From: Limnohabitans sp. DM1
Lineage (GTDB): Bacteria; Pseudomonadota; Gammaproteobacteria; Burkholderiales; Burkholderiaceae_C
Length of the DNA: 64,000 nucleotides
Assembly: GCF_001269385.1 (NCBI RefSeq)
Contig: NZ_CXOO01000042.1
Coordinates: 251-64,250, forward strand
Reading direction: 5' to 3'
How positions within the stretch are numbered: the stretch's first letter is position 1; every line of letters starts with the position of its first letter. Below the pieces are notes generated by a model. That model saw nothing but the letters and a program-made list of their open reading frames with translations. It made no database searches and was not told the origin of the DNA. A program made the position numbers and the translations under genes. Below, one piece after another: positions 9,115 to 18,385 of this stretch.

Positions 9115-9444
9115 GTGGCCTGCAAACAGGCTACACCACTGAACAGACCATCGTCGGACTCTTCGAGTGCCGACCTACGGGTTGTACGCGCCTGATCTGT
9201 AAACCTCGGACGCTGCGCGTTTCAACCTATTGATTCGGCACGCTGAAGTTTGAATTTTTTGCGCCGTCACTGCTTATAAATTCGGCCCGATGAAGTCTGA
9301 GCCGTGTGTTTCCAGTTGGGAGGATTTTGTGGGAGCTTGCCAGCCAAGCGAAAAGCCTGTGGTCCACAAGCGTCTGATCGCCAGCAGGGCGAGCTCCCAC
9401 AAGGTGCAAGATTGAAGTCACCCTGCAAACTTCACAGGGCAGGA
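9115..9444. repeat. Intergenic MITE-like element carrying a REP hairpin
   Basis: No gene is seen here. A partial REP of the second family (GTAGGTCGG type, here GTGCCGACCTACGG) lies near 9150-9175. Element E1 spans 9229-9449. Its left end starts ATTGATTCGGCACGCTGAAG. Its right end (9427-9449) is the inverted match, reading ATTGATCCTGCCCTGTGAAG on the - strand. Between the ends lies a REP hairpin of the first family (9328-9402). The right end of E1 contains the stop codon of the following - strand gene. Confidence 0.65.
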
Positions 9445-10380
9445 TCAATAGGAATTGGACACACCCGAAGCGACGTGTCCGGCAGGGACGTGCTTGGCGG
9501 CGGATTCGATGTGGCCGGTCTGGTCGTCAAAGAAGAAATCGGGCTCGAATTCGCGCAGGAACTCGCCCTTGGGCAAGCCCCCCAAAAACATGGCTTCGTC
9601 GACTTCGATGTTCCAGTTCATCAAGGTGCGGATGGCGCGTTCGTGCGCGGGCGCGCTGCGGGCCGTGACCAGTGCCGTGCGGATGCGCATGGCGGGTGTG
9701 CCTTCTTGTTGCAGGCGGTGCAAGGCCGCAAGCAAGGGTTTGAAAGGCCCCGCCAGCAAGGGCTGGCTGGCTTTGTCGCGTTCATGCTGCTGAAAAGCCG
9801 ACAAGCCCTGGGCCTGGAACACGCGCTCGGCTTCGTCTGAAAACAGCACCGCATCGCCGTCAAAGGCAATGCGCACTTCATGCGGGTGCGCTTCTGAGGC
9901 CAAGGCAGAGTGGGGGTAAACCTGCGCCGCAGGCACGCCCGCATCCAGCGCAGCACGCACATCTGACAGGTGCGCCGACAGGAACAGGTTGGCGTTCAGT
10001 GGCTTGAGGTAACGCCAAGGCGGCTGGCCCCGCGTGAAGCTGCCACGTTGAATGGGCAGACCGTAATGCTGGGCCGAACGGAACACGCGCATGCCCGAGA
10101 CCGGGTCATTGCGCGAGAGGATCACGACCTCGACGCGCTGGGCATCGGCGTCGTTGAAGGCCAGCAGCTTGCGCACCAGCGAAAACGCCACGCCCGGTTT
10201 GGCGGGTTCTTCCAGGCGCCCCAGCTGCAACTGCATATAGGCCCGGTCGTCGCCTTGCTCAAAGACGTGGTTTTCTTCTTCAAAGTCGAACAAGGCCCGC
10301 GAAGAAATCGCAACGACCAGTTGGCCTTCCAGTGTGACGGGCATCGTGAACTCCAGTTCCGTTTGAACGCGTTGGGCCAT
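9445..10380 (-). CDS. Cytosolic 5'-nucleotidase (PF06189-type family)
   Basis: 311 residues from ATG 10380; ATG 10344 (MPVTLEGQLVV) is an alternative that fits the conserved core better. It resembles the bacterial relatives of cytosolic 5'-nucleotidase I, which dephosphorylate nucleoside monophosphates. Matching blocks are LVVAISSRALFDFEEEN near the start, LNANLFLSAH, RIAFDGDAVLFSDEAE (the Asp-rich haloacid-dehalogenase-like core) and FFFDDQTGHIESAA near the end. The stop codon lies inside the terminal repeat of the neighbouring MITE-like element, so the last residues may be element-derived. Confidence 0.8.
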   Translation of the reverse strand: MAQRVQTELEFTMPVTLEGQLVVAISSRALFDFEEENHVFEQGDDRAYMQLQLGRLEEPAKPGVAFSLVRKLLAFNDADAQRVEVVILSRNDPVSGMRVFRSAQHYGLPIQRGSFTRGQPPWRYLKPLNANLFLSAHLSDVRAALDAGVPAAQVYPHSALASEAHPHEVRIAFDGDAVLFSDEAERVFQAQGLSAFQQHERDKASQPLLAGPFKPLLAALHRLQQEGTPAMRIRTALVTARSAPAHERAIRTLMNWNIEVDEAMFLGGLPKGEFLREFEPDFFFDDQTGHIESAAKHVPAGHVASGVSNSY

Positions 10381-10493
10381 GGGTTTTGGCCCCAGCGTTG
10401 AGCATAGCCGTTCGCGGATGGGGGCTTTGCGGGGAGTCTGTGCGGGGGGTATCACGGCGTGGGCGCCGCGCCCAAAAGGAGAAGGCCCGCGGC

Positions 10494-11117
10494 TTACCTT
10501 TTCTCGACATAGGGCTCGACCAACTTCGCGTCGATACGGTAACTGGACACACCCATGTGCGAGTCGGTTTTGGTGGCGCTCAAGGTGCCAGAAACCCAGA
10601 CGGTGTCCATGCTGCGAAAGCGCTTGACGGCTTTGTCCAATTTCACATGCACGATCTGGTTGGCGGGCGGTGGTGGGGAGTGCACACAGGCGCCAAAGTA
10701 CGGCACCAGCAAAAACTCCTTGATGCCCTCAGGCAAGTCTTCCAGCGGCACGATAAAACCGGGCAAACGCACGTTCTGCCCAAGGATCAAGGGGTTGATG
10801 GGGGCGTTGTCCCACATTTGGCGCATTTTTTTCAGCGCCTCATCCGCCCTCGGATCGTTGTCTTTCAGACCTTGAAGGTTCAAGGCTTTGAGGTCTTTGT
10901 AGGGGTCCCAGCCGGTCGGAATGAGCTGCTCCCAGCCAATGGTGCGGGCCGGGCCGGGTGTGCTGGCCCCCTGGAGGTCTGGCCCGGCCGACAAAGACGG
11001 CTGGACTTGCGGCACCATGTCGCGCACGGTCTCTCGCACGCTTTGCGCCAAGACGGAGCCCGCCAGCAGCAGGCTTGCCAGCAGCGCGGTGTGTTGTAAA
11101 ACAATGGTTTTTTTCAT
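10494..11117 (-). CDS. DUF3299 secreted protein of a metal-related ABC cluster
   Basis: 207 residues from ATG 11117, chosen because GGGAG sits 5 bp upstream; the ATG at 11129 lies before that site. The signal peptide is MKKTIVLQHTALLASLLLAG, cut near VLAQ. The DUF3299 core has NAPINPLILGQNVRLPGF, LLVPYFGACVHSPPPPANQ and GVSSYRID. Family members are usually encoded next to a FtsX-type permease and its ATPase, as here (11353-13340). In Pseudomonas a similar cluster is described as zinc-responsive; a metal role here is inferred. No metal-binding role of this protein itself is established. Confidence 0.75.
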   Translation of the reverse strand: MKKTIVLQHTALLASLLLAGSVLAQSVRETVRDMVPQVQPSLSAGPDLQGASTPGPARTIGWEQLIPTGWDPYKDLKALNLQGLKDNDPRADEALKKMRQMWDNAPINPLILGQNVRLPGFIVPLEDLPEGIKEFLLVPYFGACVHSPPPPANQIVHVKLDKAVKRFRSMDTVWVSGTLSATKTDSHMGVSSYRIDAKLVEPYVEKR

Positions 11118-11352
11118 ATGAACTCCCATACGGGAACTTTAAGCCAGTTGAGTCTCTTCAACTGCGGCAAGCTGGCTCAAGGGCTTGGTTTTTTTCGTGC
11201 CATTGATCCGGCATGCTGAAGTTTTGAATGTGTGAGTAATGACTTCTCGTAGGTCGCTACTCGCAGAGTCCGACATGATGGGTTTTTTGCAAAGGCCCAT
11301 GTCGGGGTCTTCGACCGCCGACCTACGAATACACGATTCGGGCGGGCAGGAC
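11118..11352. repeat. Intergenic repeat: MITE-like left end plus REP hairpin
   Basis: The left-end motif ATTGATCCGGCATGCTGAAG recurs at 11202. It is followed at 11248-11330 by a REP hairpin of the second family (GTAGGTCG...CCGACATG paired with CATGTCGGGG...CGACCTACGA). No clear right end is found before the permease stop at 11353, so this copy seems truncated. The repeat separates the DUF3299 gene from its transporter genes. Confidence 0.6.
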
Positions 11353-12654
11353 TCACACGCGCGGCGACAAGCCATCGGCCAAGGACAATCGGTAAGCCCG
11401 CCAGGCGGGCCCCAAACTGGCCAGCAACCCGGCCAGCAAAACCGCGCCCGCCAAAGCCAGCTGCGTGGGCAAAGGTGCGGCCAGTTGCAAGCGAATGCCC
11501 AGCGACTGCTGCAGCCAGGGCGTGGCCAGCGCCATGCCCGCGTGCGCCAGCAGCACGCCCAACACCACCCCGGCGCAGGTGACCCACACCCCCTCCAAAG
11601 TGAGCAAGCCCAGCACATGGCGCGGCGCGGCCCCCACGGCGCGCAGCACGGCCAGTTCGCGGCGGCGCTCGTTCAGGCCCGCCAACACCACCGCCACCAG
11701 CGAGACCACACTCACCAAAGCCACCAGGGCCGAGACCGCCAGCAAGGCGTTTTCGCCCACGCCCAGCACCGACCACAGCTCACCCAAGGCCACGCCGGGC
11801 ATCACGCCCATCAGGGCCTCTTCTTCGTAAAAATTCACAAAGCGCTGCACATTGAACACCGCCGCCCGGCTTTTCAGGCCCACCAGGGCAGCCGTGACTT
11901 CTTCGGGCTCCAGGTTGAATTTGCGCGCCTGGTCGGCCGGGATCTGCCCGCCCGGCATGGGCGTGCCCGCGACCCAGTCGAGGTGGATAGCTTCGAGGGC
12001 CTTGAGGCTCACTTGCACCGAACGGTCCACCGGGGTGCCTGTGGGGGCCAGAATGCCGACCACCTTGAAGGGCTTGTCGGCATGTTCATCTTCTTTGTTC
12101 TCCTCAGCTCCGTGGTCATGACCATGGTCGTGCATGCCATGGCCCAGCGTGATGCTTTGGCCCAGGCCATAGCCCAACTTGCGCGCCACCTCGGCTCCAA
12201 TCACGGCCTCGTACAAGCCATCCAGCGTGTCGGCAAACGCCGCGCCTTGCTGCAAGACCAGCGGCTGTTTATCGCCATAGGCAAAGTGCTGAAAAAACGC
12301 GGGCGTGGTGCCCAGCACCGGAAAGCCCCGGTGCGAGTCACCCAAACTCAAGGGAACGACCCACGACACCGAGCGGTGCTGCGCCAGCTTGTGCACGCTG
12401 TCCATGGACATGCTTTGCGGCACGCTGCCGATGTGGAACACCGAAAACAGCATCAGCTGCACCGGGCTGCTGCGCGCGCCCACAATCAAATCAACGCCGC
12501 TGACCGATTGCGAAAAACTGTGGCGGATGTCGTGGCGCAAACGCTCCAGCGTCCACAGCAAGGCGGTGGCCAGCGCCAGCGACACCACCACCCACACCAG
12601 GGTGCTGCGCCGGTTCCAGGCGCTGCTGCGCGCCATGCGCCAAAGGCTGTTCAT
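11353..12654 (-). CDS. FtsX-type ABC permease with His-rich loop (metal export module)
   Basis: 433 residues from ATG 12654, which overlaps the ATPase stop by 4 bases (ATGA). The architecture is MacB/FtsX-like: one N-terminal membrane helix (WVVVSLALATALLW), a large periplasmic domain, then three C-terminal helices with the conserved LAVLRAVGAAPRHVLGLLTL stretch. The periplasmic domain has an insertion at about residues 169-193 (HDHGHDH, then Glu/Asp-rich) that should bind divalent metal. The frame is open upstream, but that part duplicates ATPase sequence. Related operons in pseudomonads are linked to zinc starvation; the substrate here is inferred. Confidence 0.8.
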   Translation of the reverse strand: MNSLWRMARSSAWNRRSTLVWVVVSLALATALLWTLERLRHDIRHSFSQSVSGVDLIVGARSSPVQLMLFSVFHIGSVPQSMSMDSVHKLAQHRSVSWVVPLSLGDSHRGFPVLGTTPAFFQHFAYGDKQPLVLQQGAAFADTLDGLYEAVIGAEVARKLGYGLGQSITLGHGMHDHGHDHGAEENKEDEHADKPFKVVGILAPTGTPVDRSVQVSLKALEAIHLDWVAGTPMPGGQIPADQARKFNLEPEEVTAALVGLKSRAAVFNVQRFVNFYEEEALMGVMPGVALGELWSVLGVGENALLAVSALVALVSVVSLVAVVLAGLNERRRELAVLRAVGAAPRHVLGLLTLEGVWVTCAGVVLGVLLAHAGMALATPWLQQSLGIRLQLAAPLPTQLALAGAVLLAGLLASLGPAWRAYRLSLADGLSPRV

Positions 12655-13340
12655 GCGCTCACCCCCGCTTGCTGCAAGGCGGGCAAGGACCACTGCACAT
12701 CAAAGCGCACCGCCTGCTGCTCGTCGTGGCTCACACACACCAAAGTGCTGCCCGCGTCGCGCGCGGCCTGCAGCAACAAATCCATGAAGCCCTGGCGCAA
12801 GGCGGCGTCGAGCGCCGAGGTGGGCTCGTCGGCCAGGATCAATTCGGGCTGGCCCATCAAGGCGCGGGCAGCGGCCACGCGCTGCTGCTGGCCCACCGAC
12901 AAGGCGTCGGCGCGGCGGCTCCACAGCGCCTCGGGCAAGCCCATGCGCTGCAACCAGCTTTGGGCCGTGGCCTCGGGGCCACCAGCGGCCTGGCAGCGCT
13001 CGCGGCGCAGCATGGAAAAACGGCAAGGCAGGGTCACGTTGTCCAGCACACTCAGGTAGGGCAGCAAATTGAACTGCTGGAACACCACGCCCACATGGTC
13101 GGCCCGAAAGGTGTCGCGCTGACCGGGCTTCAAAGCCGCCCAGTCTTGTCCCAGCAAGGACACACGGCCTTGGCGGGGTGACAAGACACCCGACAACAAA
13201 CCCAGCAAAGTGCTCTTGCCGCTGCCGCTGGGGCCATGCAGGAAAACGGTTTGTCCGGGGTTCACCTGCAAGCGCCCCAGCGTCAGGGTGTCAGGCCCCC
13301 CTTGGGTCCATGTGTAACGCAATGGCTCAATCTCGATCAC
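12651..13340 (-). CDS. ABC transporter ATPase partner of the FtsX-type permease
   Basis: 229 residues from a GTG at 13340, preferred because AGGGAGGG lies just upstream; an in-frame ATG at 13367 precedes that site. Walker A is GPSGSGKST. The Q-loop reads VFQQFNLLPYLS. The signature is LSVGQQQRVA, where LSGGQ is usual, and Walker B is [12 protein letters not shown]. It belongs to the LolD/MacB-type ATPases that power mechanotransmission rather than classical transport. It overlaps the permease start by 4 bases. Confidence 0.85.
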   Translation of the reverse strand: MIEIEPLRYTWTQGGPDTLTLGRLQVNPGQTVFLHGPSGSGKSTLLGLLSGVLSPRQGRVSLLGQDWAALKPGQRDTFRADHVGVVFQQFNLLPYLSVLDNVTLPCRFSMLRRERCQAAGGPEATAQSWLQRMGLPEALWSRRADALSVGQQQRVAAARALMGQPELILADEPTSALDAALRQGFMDLLLQAARDAGSTLVCVSHDEQQAVRFDVQWSLPALQQAGVSA

Positions 13341-13376
13341 AACACCCTCCCTCCATAGAGGCGGCAATATACCCCG

Positions 13377-14327
13377 TCAATCGGGTACGGTGATCCTTCT
13401 CCTGCTTTCGCGACGGGCAATCCACACCGTGGCCCACAAAATCACAAAAGCCCCCAGCCAGGTCGACCGGCTGGGTACATCGCCAAAAATCAACCAGCCC
13501 AGCAAGGACGCCCAGACCAGGTCCAGAAACCGCAAGGACTGGGTGGCCGAAATATCCGCCATCGCAAAGGCCCGTGTCAGGCAATAGTGGGCCACCGTGC
13601 CCAACACGCCCGTGGCGGCAAAAGCCAGCCATTGCAAGGGTGTGGGCATTTGCCAATGAAACCAGGCCATGGGCAAACTGAGCAAGGTGACCGTCAGGGC
13701 TTGCCACAGCACAATCACGCCGGGTTTCTCGTAGCGCGTGAGGGCTTTGGTGATCAGAAACGATGCGGCAAACACCGGCGAAGAGGCCAGCATGACCAGG
13801 TTGAACCAACCGCCGTCGCCCGACATTTTGGGCAAGACCACCACCATGACCCCGGCAAAGCCGATGAAGGCCGCGATCCAGCGGTCCTGGCGCATGGGCT
13901 CCCCCAAAAACCAGGCGGCCCCCAGCATGATGAAAATCGGCCCGGTAAAACCAATGGCGGTGGTGTCCGCCAGAGGCATGTGCGGCAAGGCGGCAAACCA
14001 CAACACACAGCCCAGCGTGTGCACACCGCCGCGCCAGAACTGCCCGACCATGTTGACCGGCCTGTAGCTGCGCCAGCCTTGGCGAAACACCCAGGGCAAG
14101 ATCACCAGCAGGCCAAACAAATAACGCAAAAAAAGCACCAGCTGGTCATCGAGCTGGAGGCTCAGTTGCCGGGACAGGGCGTTCATCACCGAGAACAACA
14201 CCCCGCCCAGCACCATCCACACCATGCCCCGCACGGCCGCAGGCCAAGCGGCCATGGCACGCAAACTGCGTCGGCGCACCACAGCCAGTTGACGAGGGGG
14301 AGACAAGAAAGACTTGCGCGGTTTCAT
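13377..14327 (-). CDS. EamA/DMT-family membrane transporter
   Basis: 316 residues with about ten predicted membrane segments in two EamA repeats. The first runs from MVWMVLGGVLFSVMNALSRQ and the second from FNLVMLASSPVFAASFLITK. A basic N-terminus (KPRKSFLSPPRQLAVVRRR) comes first. This is a drug/metabolite transporter superfamily member; the substrate cannot be told from sequence. It is convergent with nothing and lies upstream of the metal ABC genes with only 36 bp between, so co-transcription is possible. Confidence 0.85.
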   Translation of the reverse strand: MKPRKSFLSPPRQLAVVRRRSLRAMAAWPAAVRGMVWMVLGGVLFSVMNALSRQLSLQLDDQLVLFLRYLFGLLVILPWVFRQGWRSYRPVNMVGQFWRGGVHTLGCVLWFAALPHMPLADTTAIGFTGPIFIMLGAAWFLGEPMRQDRWIAAFIGFAGVMVVVLPKMSGDGGWFNLVMLASSPVFAASFLITKALTRYEKPGVIVLWQALTVTLLSLPMAWFHWQMPTPLQWLAFAATGVLGTVAHYCLTRAFAMADISATQSLRFLDLVWASLLGWLIFGDVPSRSTWLGAFVILWATVWIARRESRRRITVPD

Positions 14328-14668
14328 GCAAGCCCAAGAGGAAGAAGATGGATCACCGCACGATCATAGGGGCGACCCCGAAAACGCCAGTCACTTCGGT
14401 TACCAAGCCTGGGTGAATCCATGCGCACTGCGGCGGCTATCGCAGCGGGTGCGCCGCTCTCATTGATCCGGCATGCTGAAGTTTGAAATTCTTTGTGCCG
14501 TCCACCCAAGTGGAAATTTGTAGGTCTGCAGGTTTAGCGCGACAGTGTGGGTTGAGCGCGAGCACATGTCGGGGCTGAAGCCGCCGACCTACAACATCCT
14601 TAGCCCTTGAAAACTTCACAGGGCCGAATCTATCAGGAGAAGGGCCGCGCCAACTTCAGTGGGCCCGC
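14328..14668. repeat. Intergenic MITE-like element with REP hairpin
   Basis: No gene is seen here. Element E2 spans 14462-14633: the left end is ATTGATCCGGCATGCTGAAG and the right end (14606-14633) reads ATAGATTCGGCCCTGTGAAG on the - strand. Inside is a REP of the second family (14519-14595), with CATGTCGGGGCTGAAGCCG and GCCGACCTACAA forming one arm. The ends match those of the copy at 9229-9449, although the enclosed REP is of a different family. Confidence 0.65.
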
Positions 14669-15544
14669 TCAGGTGGGGCTGTTTTGCAACGCGGCAATGC
14701 GCGCTTCAATGGGCGGGTGGGTGCTGAACAGCTGGCCGATGCCCCCGGCAATGCCCATGGCGGCCATGCTCTTGGGCAATTCGGCGGTGTGCACGCCACC
14801 CAGACGGGCCAGGGCGTTGATCATGGGTTGCTTGCGGCCCATGAGTTGGGCAGCCCCCGCATCGGCGCGAAATTCACGGTGCCGACTGAACCAGGCCACG
14901 ATGATGGCAGCGGCAAAGCCCAGGACGATGTCCATCACGATGGTGGTCACGTAGTAGCCGATGCCGGGGCCTGTGTTTTCGCTGTCGCCCTTGCGCAAGA
15001 AGCTGTCCACCGCGTAACCGACCACCCGCGAGATGAACACCACAAAGGTGTTCATGACACCCTGGATCAGGGTCATGGTGACCATGTCGCCGTTGGCGAT
15101 GTGGGCCACTTCGTGACCGATGACGGCTTCAATTTCTTCGTGCGTCATGTTTTGCAGCAAACCGGTGGACACGGCGACCAGGGCCGAGTCGCGGAAGGCG
15201 CCAGTGGCGAAGGCGTTGGGATCACCCTCAAAAATACCCACTTCGGGCATACCGATGCCGGCCTTGTCGGCAAATTTGCGCACGGTGTCGACGATCCAGG
15301 CTTCGTCGGCGTTGGCAGGCTGGTCGATGACTTTCACGCCCGAGGTCCATTTGGCCATGGGCTTGCTGATCAGCAAGGAAATGATGGCGCCACCAAAACC
15401 CATGATCAGGGCATAGCCCAAAAGCGCCCCGAGGTTGAGGCCGTTGGCGGTCAGGAAACGGTTGACGCCCAGCAAGCTGGCCACAATGCCCAGCACCACC
15501 ACCACCGCAATATTGGTCAATGCAAACAGGAAAATACGTTTCAT
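14669..15544 (-). CDS. htpX: HtpX, membrane zinc metalloprotease
   Basis: 291 residues from ATG 15544 ([14 protein letters not shown]); the frame opens nine codons earlier without support. It is an inner-membrane M48 protease that degrades misfolded membrane proteins with FtsH. Two N-terminal membrane helices come first (residues 4-22 and 36-56). The zinc motif HEVAH lies at about 142-146 and is followed by two more helices. The downstream zinc ligand region reads [13 protein letters not shown]. The length is normal for the family. Confidence 0.95.
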   Translation of the reverse strand: MKRIFLFALTNIAVVVVLGIVASLLGVNRFLTANGLNLGALLGYALIMGFGGAIISLLISKPMAKWTSGVKVIDQPANADEAWIVDTVRKFADKAGIGMPEVGIFEGDPNAFATGAFRDSALVAVSTGLLQNMTHEEIEAVIGHEVAHIANGDMVTMTLIQGVMNTFVVFISRVVGYAVDSFLRKGDSENTGPGIGYYVTTIVMDIVLGFAAAIIVAWFSRHREFRADAGAAQLMGRKQPMINALARLGGVHTAELPKSMAAMGIAGGIGQLFSTHPPIEARIAALQNSPT

Positions 15545-15613
15545 GATGTTTTCACTTTCAGTCCGGAACACGCGGACGCGTGGAGTCGAATGGTAGGGGC
15601 TGGCCCATCAAAA

Positions 15614-16459
15614 TCAAGCGGAGGGCACGATGTCCGCATTGGCGTACGGTTTTTTGACCTGCGCCCGCACGCGCCGAGGCCGAAAGACCTCGGCATCGTC
15701 GTAAAAGGCGGGCGCCGCGTTGGCAGACCACCAACCCGGCACGCCCAGCACAGGCAAGGGGCTGAAGGGCTTGGTGGCCAGTTTGTCGGGCGAGAGGTCC
15801 TGCGCCAGCCAGGTGTCGATGTCTGCCGGGGCCACAGTTTGCGGCACGCGCCACAGGTGCACCGTGATCGACTTGTAGGGTTGCACCAGCTTTTCGAGCG
15901 CCGCATGGCCAAAAACCCACAGCCGGGTGTGCGCCCACTCGTGGCGCAGGCCAAGCAGGGCGTCCTGCCAACGGTGCTCGGTCAGGGCCGCCCACAAAGC
16001 GTTTGAAGGCTGGATCAGCAGCGCGTTTTCATCAAACACTGTGGCCGCATCGCGCACCGGCCCGCGCACCTGGCCCACGCCGGCGCGGGCGATTTCGCTG
16101 GCCTGCAACTGGTTCAGGCGCTTTTTGGCCAACGGAAACTGCATCCAGCACAGGGCGTTGAAGAAGTCATGCAAGCCCTCGCGGGTGGGCACCTGGCCCG
16201 TGGCAAAAATGAAGTCTTCATAGGCCTGGCCCTCGGGCAAGTCGGCTTGTGGCACAAAACATACGGGGGCACGGCCCGCCGCGTTCAAGGCCTCGGGCTG
16301 GGGAACGCCTGCCGCCACTTGCCGTGCGATGGGCTCACCTACCGCCCGCCAGTCGGCCAGCCAAGGCGCGTCCCAATCGATGTCGGACACGCCCAAGCTG
16401 GAGGCGGGCGCGCAGCGTTGCCCGGCCCGGTTGGGGCTCAGCCCGCCACCAGACGCCAC
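15614..16459 (-). CDS. DUF3025 domain protein
   Basis: 281 residues from ATG 16459, which overlaps the pyrC 3' end by 22 bases; a GTG at 16390 ([10 protein letters not shown]) is a possible later start that removes the overlap. The DUF3025 family is common in beta- and gammaproteobacteria and has no known function. Typical parts are [36 protein letters not shown] and [13 protein letters not shown]. Its place directly after pyrC suggests co-transcription. No catalytic site is recognised. Confidence 0.75.
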   Translation of the reverse strand: MASGGGLSPNRAGQRCAPASSLGVSDIDWDAPWLADWRAVGEPIARQVAAGVPQPEALNAAGRAPVCFVPQADLPEGQAYEDFIFATGQVPTREGLHDFFNALCWMQFPLAKKRLNQLQASEIARAGVGQVRGPVRDAATVFDENALLIQPSNALWAALTEHRWQDALLGLRHEWAHTRLWVFGHAALEKLVQPYKSITVHLWRVPQTVAPADIDTWLAQDLSPDKLATKPFSPLPVLGVPGWWSANAAPAFYDDAEVFRPRRVRAQVKKPYANADIVPSA

Positions 16460-17475
16460 GGCAGACTTTCTCCCGAACGCAGGGGCTTGAGTTCGGCCTC
16501 GCCGAAAGCAAAGCTTTCAGCAGGCGTCCAGCTTTCGCGGCGCAGGGTGATGGTGCCGGTGTTGCGCGGCAGACCGTAAAAATCGGCCCCAAAGAAGCTG
16601 GCAAATCCCTCGAGCTTGTCCAGTGCGCCCGCCTGATCAAACGCCTCTGCGTACATCTCGATGGCAGCGTGCGCGGTGTAGCAACCGGCGCAACCGCTGG
16701 CGTGCTCTTTGAGGTGCGCCGGGTGCGGGGCGCTATCGGTGCCCAAGAAGAACCGGGCGTTGCCACTGGTGGCCGCTTGCACCAGCGCCAGGCGGTGGGT
16801 TTCGCGCTTGAGCACCGGCAAGCAGTAGTAATGCGGGCGCATGCCGCCCAAAAACAGGGCGTTGCGGTTGTACAGCAGGTGGTGCGCGGTGATGGTGGCA
16901 CCCAAATTGGCGTCACCAGCGGCCACGTAATCGGCGGCTTCTTTGGTGGTGATGTGTTCCATCACGATTTTCAGGCCTGGGAAATCACGGCGCAGCGGGA
17001 TCAGCTGCTGCTCAATGAACACGGCTTCGCGGTCGAACAGGTCGATGTCGGACGAGGTGACTTCGCCGTGCACCAGCAGCAGCACGCCTTCGCGCTGCAT
17101 GGCTTCGAGCACGGGGTAGATCTTGCGCAGATCGGTCACGCCCGCGTCGCTGTTGGTAGTGGCGCCAGCCGGGTAGAGCTTGCAAGCCACCACGCCTGCG
17201 GCCTTGGCGCGGGCAATCTCTGACGGGGCCAGGTTGTCCGTCAAGTAAAGCGTCATGAGCGGCTCAAAGGCCATGCCCGCTGGCACGGCGGCCAGGATGC
17301 GCTGCTTGTAGGCCAGCGCCTGCTCGGCGGTGGTCACGGGCGGCTTGAGGTTGGGCATGATGACAGCGCGGCCAAACTGCGCGGCAGTGTGCGGCACCAC
17401 CACGTTCAGGGCAGCACCGTCGCGCACATGCAGGTGCCAGTCGTCGGGGCGAATGAGGGTGAGTTCTTGGGTCAT
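16438..17475 (-). CDS. pyrC: Dihydroorotase, pyrimidine synthesis
   Basis: 345-residue class II dihydroorotase that interconverts carbamoyl aspartate and dihydroorotate in the cytosol. The zinc-binding HxH is at residues 14 and 16 ([10 protein letters not shown]). The lysine that becomes carboxylated lies in [13 protein letters not shown] near residue 99. Further ligands lie in LVHGEV and MEHITT, and the catalytic Asp in [10 protein letters not shown]. The length is typical. It is the first gene of a likely two-gene unit with the DUF3025 gene. Confidence 0.95.
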   Translation of the reverse strand: MTQELTLIRPDDWHLHVRDGAALNVVVPHTAAQFGRAVIMPNLKPPVTTAEQALAYKQRILAAVPAGMAFEPLMTLYLTDNLAPSEIARAKAAGVVACKLYPAGATTNSDAGVTDLRKIYPVLEAMQREGVLLLVHGEVTSSDIDLFDREAVFIEQQLIPLRRDFPGLKIVMEHITTKEAADYVAAGDANLGATITAHHLLYNRNALFLGGMRPHYYCLPVLKRETHRLALVQAATSGNARFFLGTDSAPHPAHLKEHASGCAGCYTAHAAIEMYAEAFDQAGALDKLEGFASFFGADFYGLPRNTGTITLRRESWTPAESFAFGEAELKPLRSGESLPWRLVAG

Positions 17476-17772
17476 GGGGCGTATTGTCTCAAACCTGCCA
17501 TCGGCTTGACGTTGCTGGTCCCAGAGGTGGTGTCACGGGTCAGGGCTCCTGGGAGAACGGCTCGTAGAACCAAAGGTGGGTTACAGGTCGGGGCTCCTAG
17601 GAAAACGGCTCGTGGAACCAGAGGCGGGGCTGCGGGCCGGGGCTCATACTCGCAAGCTCGCCAAATCGCCCCAACCCGCAGCCCCGACTCTGGTGCGAGC
17701 ATTGGTGGTGAACGTATAGAAAGAAGCCAAGCCTACCTACAAGACCCGAAAAACTTCAAACATTAAGCTTAC
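17476..17772. repeat. Degenerate 48-bp tandem repeat and long inverted repeat
   Basis: About three diverged units of ~48 bp run from 17519 to 17665, each with AGGTGG or AGGCGG, then GGGCTC and, in two units, ACGGCTCGT. The last unit also forms a long inverted repeat: CAGAGGCGGGGCTGCGGG near 17620 pairs with CCCGCAGCCCCGACTCTG near 17675. No coding signal is seen. This is the left part of a 910-bp stretch without a gene. Confidence 0.55.
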
Positions 17773-18060
17773 GGGGCGAGCGAAGCAATGCCCCGCAAGG
17801 ACTTCATGCCGTTCTGGCAGGGCTGAGCAGCGCAGCAGCGGGTGGATCAGGGCGGGTGCTTGTTTGAGCGAAGCGAGTTTGCACCCGACCCCGCCCGCTG
17901 CGAGCAGCGCAAGGAACCCGAAGGGCCCTGACTGCGGCTCGCCTTTCTTTGCTTACTTTCTTTGGCGAAGCAAAGAAAGTGAGTGCGCCGCCGGGCGCAA
18001 TCCCGGCCAAGCACGCTCAAAAGAACTCCGCATTTAATCGGGATCTGACCCCAATTAAAT
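17773..18060. repeat. Dispersed ~290-bp repeat, copy 1
   Basis: Copy 1 of a long repeat also found at 18099-18385 and 22923-23207, in the same orientation. It starts GGGGCGAGCGAAGCAATGCC. It contains a perfect 10-bp inverted repeat with a 6-bp loop (ACTTTCTTTG, CAAAGAAAGT) and a GCGCC/GGCGC hairpin. It ends in a palindromic motif GGGATCTGACCCCAATTAAA at 18041-18060. Its minus frame encodes a 68-residue reading frame starting MAGIAPGGAL that is probably not a protein. Confidence 0.8.
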
Positions 18061-18098
18061 TCTGGAGATCTCAAAGGTACAGAGAGTAGAAAGCAACA

Positions 18099-18385
18099 GG
18101 GCGAGCGAAGCAATGCCCCGAATTGACTCCATGCCGTTCTGGCAGGGCTGAGCAGCGCAGCAGCGGGTGGATCAGGGCGGGTGCTTGTTTGAGCGAAGCG
18201 AGTTTGCACCCGACCCCGCCCGCTGCGAGCAGCGCAAGGAACCCGAAGGGCCCTGACTGCGGCTCGCCTTTCTTTGCTTACTTTCTTTGGCGAAGCAAAG
18301 AAAGTGAGTGCGCCGCCGGGCGCAATCCCGGCCAAGGACGCTCAAAAAAGACTCAGCTTTCAAGCGGGATCTGACCCCAATTAAA
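18099..18385. repeat. Dispersed ~290-bp repeat, copy 2
   Basis: Nearly identical to copy 1 over its core and in the same direction. Its terminal palindromic motif abuts the stop codon of the aapP gene. The 38 bp between copies 1 and 2 hold nothing recognisable. Tandem placement of two copies next to the amino-acid transporter operon, with the third copy on the operon's other side, makes them possible recombination sites. Confidence 0.8.

Noticed and set aside
11239..13059. 606-residue open frame on the + strand
   Set aside because: It is antisense to the permease and ATPase and rich in His/Gln/Arg of shadow type.
17804..18335. Short proteins starting MAGIAPGGALTFFASPKK on the - strand
   Set aside because: They are repeated with the ~290-bp element, have no plausible fold, and follow every copy; they are most likely non-coding repeat.
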